Source of the DNA: Streptomyces cylindrosporus
Lineage (GTDB): Bacteria > Actinomycetota > Actinomycetes > Streptomycetales > Streptomycetaceae
Direction: 5' to 3'
Assembly (NCBI RefSeq): GCF_022698165.1
Contig: NZ_JALDAY010000001.1
Span: forward strand, 744,001-808,000
DNA length: 64,000 bases
Part shown: positions 59,244 through 64,000 of the stretch, piece by piece
Layout of the letters: every line of letters starts with the position of its first letter
Numbering within the stretch: the first letter of the stretch is position 1
Position numbers and translations under genes: made by a program
Notes under the pieces: model-generated
What the model was told of the DNA's origin: nothing
Databases searched by the model: none
What the model saw: the letters and a program-made list of their open reading frames with translations, nothing else

Positions 59244-59684
59244 CTACTCCTGCCGGTCGGCCAGTTCGGCCAGCACCTTGTGCAGCGGTTCGGTGGCCCG
59301 GCGGCGGTACTCCTGGATCGCCCAGCCGTTGCCGTCCGGGTCCTTGAAGTACATGAACGTCGCACCGTCCTGCGGCGCGAACTGCTGCGGCTCGCTGATC
59401 TCCAGGCCGCGCGCGGTCAGTTCGTCGTACGCCGCCTTCGCGTCCGTCACACACAGCTGCATCCCGTGGTACGTCCCCGGCTGCGGCGTCCCCGTCGGCA
59501 CCTGGAGGCCGTCGACCAGCGCGATCGAACAGCCCGAGCCGGGCGGGGTGAGCTGCACGATCCGCACCCCCTCCATCACCTCGCCGTCGAGATCCACGTG
59601 GAAGCCGACCTTGTCCCGGTAGAACTCCTTGGCCCGGTCCACGTCGGAGACGGGGAGCAGGATCACTTCGAGGCTCATGTCCAT
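59244..59684 (-). CDS. VOC family protein (glyoxalase-like)
   Basis: A 146-residue single-domain vicinal oxygen chelate protein with two beta-alpha-beta-beta-beta units: LEVILLPVSDVDRAKEFYRD at the start and MYFKDPDGNGWAIQEY near the end. The metal-binding positions include H and E (YHGMQL, IQEY). It may be a glyoxalase, dioxygenase or antibiotic-binding protein; the substrate is not known. The start at 59684 has AAAGGAG 8 nt upstream. The track up to glnE (267 bases) shows no clear signal. Confidence 0.85.
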   Translation of the reverse strand: MDMSLEVILLPVSDVDRAKEFYRDKVGFHVDLDGEVMEGVRIVQLTPPGSGCSIALVDGLQVPTGTPQPGTYHGMQLCVTDAKAAYDELTARGLEISEPQQFAPQDGATFMYFKDPDGNGWAIQEYRRRATEPLHKVLAELADRQE

Positions 59685-59951
59685 GAGAACGACTCCTTTG
59701 TCGTACGTCATACGAGTCCGTCATCCGAACCGCCACCGCGTCTGGCTGAACGGCTCTCCCTTACCGAAGCCGAAAACGACGCGGGGCGCCACCGAGAAGA
59801 CGAACGCGTGACCGCCACCGTGGGGGACAGGGCAGACCCCTGACAACCGCGGAGCTCATCGGTTAAGTCGGCCGTGGCTGTGCAGGCGCTTGTGTCAGTG
59901 GGTGCGGTTAGGCTCGGGCCAGTACGACCTTGATCCGACGGGAGGGCGAGG

Positions 59952-62942
59952 ATGACGGCGCCGGGGCGCAGGAGCAGTACCTTCACGCGGCTGCTGCGGC
60001 ACGGCTTCACCGATCCCTCGGCCGCCGAGCGGCTGCTGGACGGGCCCGAGCTGACGGCCGTACGCAATGATCCGGTGCTGCTGGACGCGCTCGGGGCCAC
60101 GGCCGACCCGGATCTCGCGCTGGTCGGGCTCGTACGGCTGCTCGAAGCGCAGCCCGGCGCCACCGCCCGGCGGGAGCTGCTCGACACGCTGATAGCGGCC
60201 AAGCCGCTGCGTGACCGGCTGCTCGGTGTGCTCGGGGCCTCCGCCGCGCTCGCCGATCATCTCGCGCGGCATCCGCGGGACTGGCAGGCGCTGGTCACGT
60301 ACGAGCCGCGGGATCTGCATCCGGGGGTCGAGGAGTTCGAGCGCGGGCTCGCCGAGGCGGTCGATCCGGTGTCGCTGCGGGTCGCCTACCGGCGCTGCCT
60401 GCTGTCCATCGCCGCGCGTGACGTGTGCGGTACGACCGACGTCGCCGAGACCGCCGCCGAGCTCGCCGACCTCGCCACCGCGACCCTGCGCGCCGCGCTC
60501 GCCATCGCCCGCGCGGCGGCGCCCGAGGACGCGGCGCTGTGCCGGCTCGCCGTCATCGCGATGGGCAAGTGCGGTGGACACGAGCTGAACTACGTGTCGG
60601 ACGTGGACGTCATCTTCGTCGGCGAGGCGGTCGACGGCGCCGACGAGGGCAAGGCGCTGCGGTCCGCCACCAAGCTCGCCTCGCACATGATGCGGGTCTG
60701 CTCCGAGACCACCGTCGAGGGGTCCATCTGGCCCGTGGACGCCAATCTGCGCCCCGAGGGGCGCAACGGCCCGCTCGTGCGGACCCTCAGCAGCCATCTC
60801 GCCTACTACCAGCGGTGGGCCAAGACCTGGGAGTTCCAGGCGCTGCTCAAGGCGCGGCCGGTGGCCGGTGACATCGAGCTCGGCGAGGAGTACGTCACCG
60901 CGCTGGAGCCGCTCGTGTGGAAGGCGGCCGAGCGGGACAACTTCGTCCCCGACGTGCAGAAGATGCGCCGCCGGGTCGTCGAGAACATTCCCGTCGCCGA
61001 ACTGGACCGGCAGCTGAAGCTCGGCCCCGGAGGCCTCCGGGACGTCGAGTTCGCCGTCCAGCTGCTGCAGTTGGTGCACGGCCGCGACGACGCCTCGCTG
61101 CGCAGCGGCACCACCCTCGACGCCCTCCAGGCCCTTGCCGCGGGCGGCTACGTAGGGCGCGCCGACGCCGCCCAGCTCGACGAGGCGTACCGGTTCCTGC
61201 GGTCCATGGAACACCGGATCCAGTTGTTCCGGCTGCGGCGCACGCACCTCGTGCCCGAGGACGAGGCCGACCTGCGGCGCATCGGACGGTCGCTGGGGCT
61301 GCGCGCCGACCCGGTCGCCGACCTGAACCGCGAGTGGCGCCGGCACGCGGCCGTCGTACGGCGGCTGCACGAGAAGCTCTTCTACCGGCCGCTGCTCGAC
61401 GCCGTCGCCCAACTCGCGCCCGGAGAGGCACGGTTGAGCCCGGAGGCGGCTCGGGAGCGGCTCGTCGCGCTGGGGTACGGGGATCCCGCGGCAGCGCTGC
61501 GGCACCTGGAGGCACTGGCGTCCGGGGTGACACGGAAGGCCGCGATCCAACGGACCCTGCTGCCCGTGCTGTTGGGGTGGTTCGCCGACTCCGCCGACCC
61601 GGACGCGGGCCTGCTCAACTTCCGCAAGGTCTCGGACGCCCTGGGCAAGACCCCTTGGTATCTGCGGCTGTTGAGGGACGAGGGCGCGGCCGCCGAGAAC
61701 CTCGCGCGGGTGCTGTCCGCGGGGCGGCTCGCTCCCGACCTGCTGATGCGCGCTCCCGAGGCGGTGGCGCTGCTCGGCGCCGACGAAGGGCTGGCACCAC
61801 GGGGCCGGGCCGCGCTGGAGCAGGAGGTCCTCGCCGCGGTCAGCCGGGCGGACAGCGCCGAGCAGGCGGTCACCGCGGCCCGTGGCGTACGGCGGCGCGA
61901 GCTGTTCCGTACCGCCGCCGCTGACATCGTCGGCTCCTACGGCACCGAGACCCAGCCCGCCGAGGCCGACCAGGGCGCCCTCGTCGACCGGGTCGGCGGC
62001 GCCGTCTCCGACCTGACCGCGGCGACCATCGCGGGCACCCTGCGCGCGGTCGTGCGCGACACCTGGGGTGACACCCTGCCGACCCGGTTCGCCGTCATCG
62101 GCATGGGGCGCTTCGGCGGACACGAACTCGGCTACGGCTCCGACGCCGACGTTCTGTTCGTGCACGAGCCGCGCCCCGGGGTGCCGGAGCAGTCCGCCTC
62201 CGAGGCCGCGAACAAGGTCGTCGCCGAGATGCGGCGGCTGCTGCAGATCCCGAGCGCCGATCCACCCCTCCTGGTCGACGCCGATCTGCGGCCCGAGGGC
62301 AAGTCCGGGCCGCTCGTACGGACGCTGAACTCCTATGAGGCGTACTACCGGCGCTGGTCGCTGGTCTGGGAGTCGCAGGCCCTGCTGCGGGCCGAACCGG
62401 TCGCGGGCGACGAGGACCTGGGCCGGCGGTTCATCGAACTCGTCGATCCGCTGCGGTACCCGGCGGAGGGGCTCGGCGACGACGCGGTACGGGAGATCCG
62501 GCGGCTGAAGGCCCGGATGGAGTCCGAGCGGCTGCCCCGGGGCGCCGACCCCAAGCTGCACACCAAGCTCGGGCCCGGCGGCCTGTCGGACGTGGAGTGG
62601 ACCGTGCAGCTCATTCAACTGCGGCACGGGTGGGCCGAGCCGGGACTGCGCACGACACGCACCCGGGAGGCCCTCGCCGCGGCCCGCACCGCCGGCCTCA
62701 TCTCCGCCGAGGACGCCGAGATCCTCGACGAGGCCTGGGTGCTCGCGACACGGGTGCGCAACGCCGTGATGCTGGTGCGCGGGCGGGCGGGCGACACGTT
62801 CCCGTCCGGGGGCCGTGAACTCGCCGCGGTCGGGCGGTACTTGGGGTACGCGGACGGGCACGTGGGGGACATGCTGGACGCGTACCGGAGGACCGCCCGG
62901 CGGGCTCGGGCGGTTGTGGAGACACTGTTCTACGGCGCGTAG
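59952..62942 (+). CDS. glnE: Glutamine synthetase adenylyltransferase/deadenylase
   Basis: A 996-residue bifunctional GlnE that adds and removes AMP on glutamine synthetase GSI according to nitrogen status. Two nucleotidyltransferase domains are seen: GMGKCGGHELNYVSDVDVIF near residue 202 and GMGRFGGHELGYGSDADVLF near 717. Each has the GG-hel-DxD active site and is followed by a helical domain (GPGGLRDVEFAVQL, GPGGLSDVEWTVQL). Length is normal. The ATG has GGAGGGCGAGG just upstream. It is separate from glnA2 by about 4 kb; its target is the housekeeping GSI outside this window. Confidence 0.97.
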   Translation: MTAPGRRSSTFTRLLRHGFTDPSAAERLLDGPELTAVRNDPVLLDALGATADPDLALVGLVRLLEAQPGATARRELLDTLIAAKPLRDRLLGVLGASAALADHLARHPRDWQALVTYEPRDLHPGVEEFERGLAEAVDPVSLRVAYRRCLLSIAARDVCGTTDVAETAAELADLATATLRAALAIARAAAPEDAALCRLAVIAMGKCGGHELNYVSDVDVIFVGEAVDGADEGKALRSATKLASHMMRVCSETTVEGSIWPVDANLRPEGRNGPLVRTLSSHLAYYQRWAKTWEFQALLKARPVAGDIELGEEYVTALEPLVWKAAERDNFVPDVQKMRRRVVENIPVAELDRQLKLGPGGLRDVEFAVQLLQLVHGRDDASLRSGTTLDALQALAAGGYVGRADAAQLDEAYRFLRSMEHRIQLFRLRRTHLVPEDEADLRRIGRSLGLRADPVADLNREWRRHAAVVRRLHEKLFYRPLLDAVAQLAPGEARLSPEAARERLVALGYGDPAAALRHLEALASGVTRKAAIQRTLLPVLLGWFADSADPDAGLLNFRKVSDALGKTPWYLRLLRDEGAAAENLARVLSAGRLAPDLLMRAPEAVALLGADEGLAPRGRAALEQEVLAAVSRADSAEQAVTAARGVRRRELFRTAAADIVGSYGTETQPAEADQGALVDRVGGAVSDLTAATIAGTLRAVVRDTWGDTLPTRFAVIGMGRFGGHELGYGSDADVLFVHEPRPGVPEQSASEAANKVVAEMRRLLQIPSADPPLLVDADLRPEGKSGPLVRTLNSYEAYYRRWSLVWESQALLRAEPVAGDEDLGRRFIELVDPLRYPAEGLGDDAVREIRRLKARMESERLPRGADPKLHTKLGPGGLSDVEWTVQLIQLRHGWAEPGLRTTRTREALAAARTAGLISAEDAEILDEAWVLATRVRNAVMLVRGRAGDTFPSGGRELAAVGRYLGYADGHVGDMLDAYRRTARRARAVVETLFYGA

Positions 62943-62949
62943 CCGGCGT

Positions 62950-63561
62950 CTATGCGCCCGGCGTCAGCAGATTCCTCGCGTGGGCGAGAAAGCCCGCCAG
63001 TCCCACCTCGAACGCCCGGTCCGCCCGGCCCTCGCCCACCGCGGCCAGAGCCTCCGCCAGCCGCGGTGTCGGGGTCTCCTCGGTCAGCTCCCACATCGTC
63101 TCCGGCGCGGTGAGGTCCAGGGCCGAACCCAGGACCAGGTTCTCCAGGGCGATCAGCAGCGGCATCACCTCGGCCGCGGCGAACCCCGCGTCGAGCAGGA
63201 GGGCCACCGCCCGCTCGTACTGCTCCAGCACCCGGGGTGCTCGTACGGGTGAGGTCATGAGCAGCGGGATCGCCTTCGGATGGGCCGCGAAGGCCGCCCG
63301 GTAGGAGCGCGCCCAGGCCTCCAGCGCCGAGTCCCACGGCGTCCCGTCCAGCGTCCTCGGGTCGATCGCGGAGGCCACGCGCTCGCGCAGCAGCTCCACG
63401 ATGCCCTCCCGGCCGTCCACATGGTGATACACCGAGCCCGTCTGCGCGCCGAGCCGCTTCGCGATCTGCGGCACGCTGAAGTCGCCCTGCTCGTCGACGA
63501 GTTGCAGCGCGGTCGTGGTGATGCGCTCGCGGTCGAGAAGCGGTGTGCGCGGCCGTCCCAT
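62950..63561 (-). CDS. TetR/AcrR family regulator
   Basis: A 203-residue TetR-type protein with HTH near residues 10-50 (FSVPQIAKRLGAQTGSVYHHVDGREGI) and a TetR_C_13-like ligand domain. It is divergent from an amino-acid permease gene across a 121-base gap containing a near-perfect 21-bp palindrome, the likely operator. It probably represses both itself and the permease. The ligand is unknown, perhaps the transported amine or amino acid. The start at 63561 has GGGGAG upstream. Confidence 0.88.
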   Translation of the reverse strand: MGRPRTPLLDRERITTTALQLVDEQGDFSVPQIAKRLGAQTGSVYHHVDGREGIVELLRERVASAIDPRTLDGTPWDSALEAWARSYRAAFAAHPKAIPLLMTSPVRAPRVLEQYERAVALLLDAGFAAAEVMPLLIALENLVLGSALDLTAPETMWELTEETPTPRLAEALAAVGEGRADRAFEVGLAGFLAHARNLLTPGA

Positions 63562-63627
63562 GGTCCTGCGGTCTCCCCAAGGTCTTCGTCGGTCTTCCCG
63601 TACGCCCACGAGGAGGCTACATTGCCG

Positions 63628-63648
63628 AAACCGAAAGCCTTTAGGTTT
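63628..63648. promoter_or_regulatory. 21-bp operator-like palindrome between TetR and permease genes
   Basis: The arms AAACCGAAAG (63628-63637) and CTTTAGGTTT (63639-63648) match in 9 of 10 pairs around a single central base. It lies in the middle of the divergent gap, 34 bases before the permease start and 66 bases before the TetR start. Confidence 0.7.
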
Positions 63649-63682
63649 ACGGGCCCGTCCCTCGCGCTCGAAGGGCTTCCCC

Positions 63683-64000
63683 ATGTCCGTCACCACGCCC
63701 GAGGAGAGAACGCCGAACGCCACGGCGACCCTCCGCTCCGGCTCCCTCGGCACGGCCGACATCGCGTTCTTCGTGGTGTCCGCCGCCGCCCCGCTCACCG
63801 TCATGGCCGGGGTCGCCCCGCTCGCGATCCTCCTGGGAGGCATCGGCGCCCCCGCCGGCTACCTCATCGCCGGCATCACCCTCGCCGTCTTCGCCGTCGG
63901 CTTCACCACCATGAGCCGCCACGTGAAGAGCGGCGGCGCCTTCTACGCCTACATCACCCGCGGCCTGGGCCGCCCCGTCGGCATCGGCGCCGCCCTCCTC
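63683..64000 (+). CDS. APC family amino-acid permease, 5' part
   Basis: The frame is open from the ATG at 63683 to the window edge (106 codons). It encodes the N-terminus of an amino acid/polyamine/organocation permease: a polar start, then FFVVSAAAPLTVMAGVAPLAI (first helix), GYLIAGITLAVFAVGF (second helix) and the family block HVKSGGAFYAYITRGLGRP. It probably imports an amino acid or amine by proton symport. AAGGG lies before the start. It is divergent from a TetR gene. Confidence 0.88.
   Translation, partial: MSVTTPEERTPNATATLRSGSLGTADIAFFVVSAAAPLTVMAGVAPLAILLGGIGAPAGYLIAGITLAVFAVGFTTMSRHVKSGGAFYAYITRGLGRPVGIGAALL

Noticed and set aside
59895..62861. 988-codon open frame on the minus strand opposite glnE
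   Set aside because: Low-complexity translation without domains; glnE on the plus strand has both active-site motifs.

Overview
The window looks like the chromosomal core of a Streptomyces, or a very close relative. GC content is very high with strong third-position GC. It carries an AfsR-like SARP/NB-ARC regulator, a glnA2-type glutamine synthetase with glnE, Tat-exported enzymes, DmdR/IdeR-type iron boxes, a rifamycin-associated element in front of helR, and Streptomyces-type intergenic repeats. I found no rRNA, tRNA, CRISPR array, transposase or phage genes. From memory, not from a search, the glnE, glnA2, nadE and panB neighbourhood matches the S. coelicolor SCO22xx region.

Layout. 1-9.5 kb: 3' end of a D-Ala-D-Ala carboxypeptidase, an SDR, a PhoD phosphatase, a Gfo/Idh oxidoreductase, a Bcr/CflA-type exporter, a serine beta-lactamase-like hydrolase, an Rsm22-like methyltransferase, a TetR and a primase/polymerase-like protein. 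9.5-25 kb: an iron and heme island. It contains efeOBU with a trailing lipoprotein, hmuTUV, two HtaA-domain surface proteins (the second ends in a LASTG sortase signal) and, after a small insert of unrelated genes, heme oxygenase. Iron boxes lie upstream of efeO, between hmuT and the HtaA genes, and upstream of heme oxygenase. Together these genes could capture heme at the wall, import it, open it, and take up free iron. 24.5-31 kb: map, an MFS exporter with a repetitive N-terminus, a SIS-like protein, a sialidase without signal peptide, npdG and an M50 protease. 31-37.3 kb: a 1359-residue SARP/NB-ARC regulator followed by a convergent drrAB-type exporter.

37-45.7 kb: panB, an MFS-TetR pair, an EEP-family membrane protein, another MFS and nadE. 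45.7-54 kb: a multicopper oxidase with a DUF6153 protein behind a CsoR-like operator, helR with its RAE, a sedolisin protease and a DUF3105-DUF305 pair. 54-64 kb: glnA2, small and secreted proteins, glnE, a TetR and the 5' end of an amino-acid permease with an operator-like palindrome between them.

The most unusual signal is a heptamer, ACCGACA, repeated with an exact 11-bp period. It occurs four times upstream of a FAD monooxygenase gene (21194-21233) and three times upstream of drrA (37315-37343), in the same orientation relative to both genes. Direct repeats with this period are typical of OmpR/SARP-type winged-helix regulators. A SARP-family gene sits next to one of the two sites, so a small undescribed regulon linking the oxygenase and the exporter is a testable idea.
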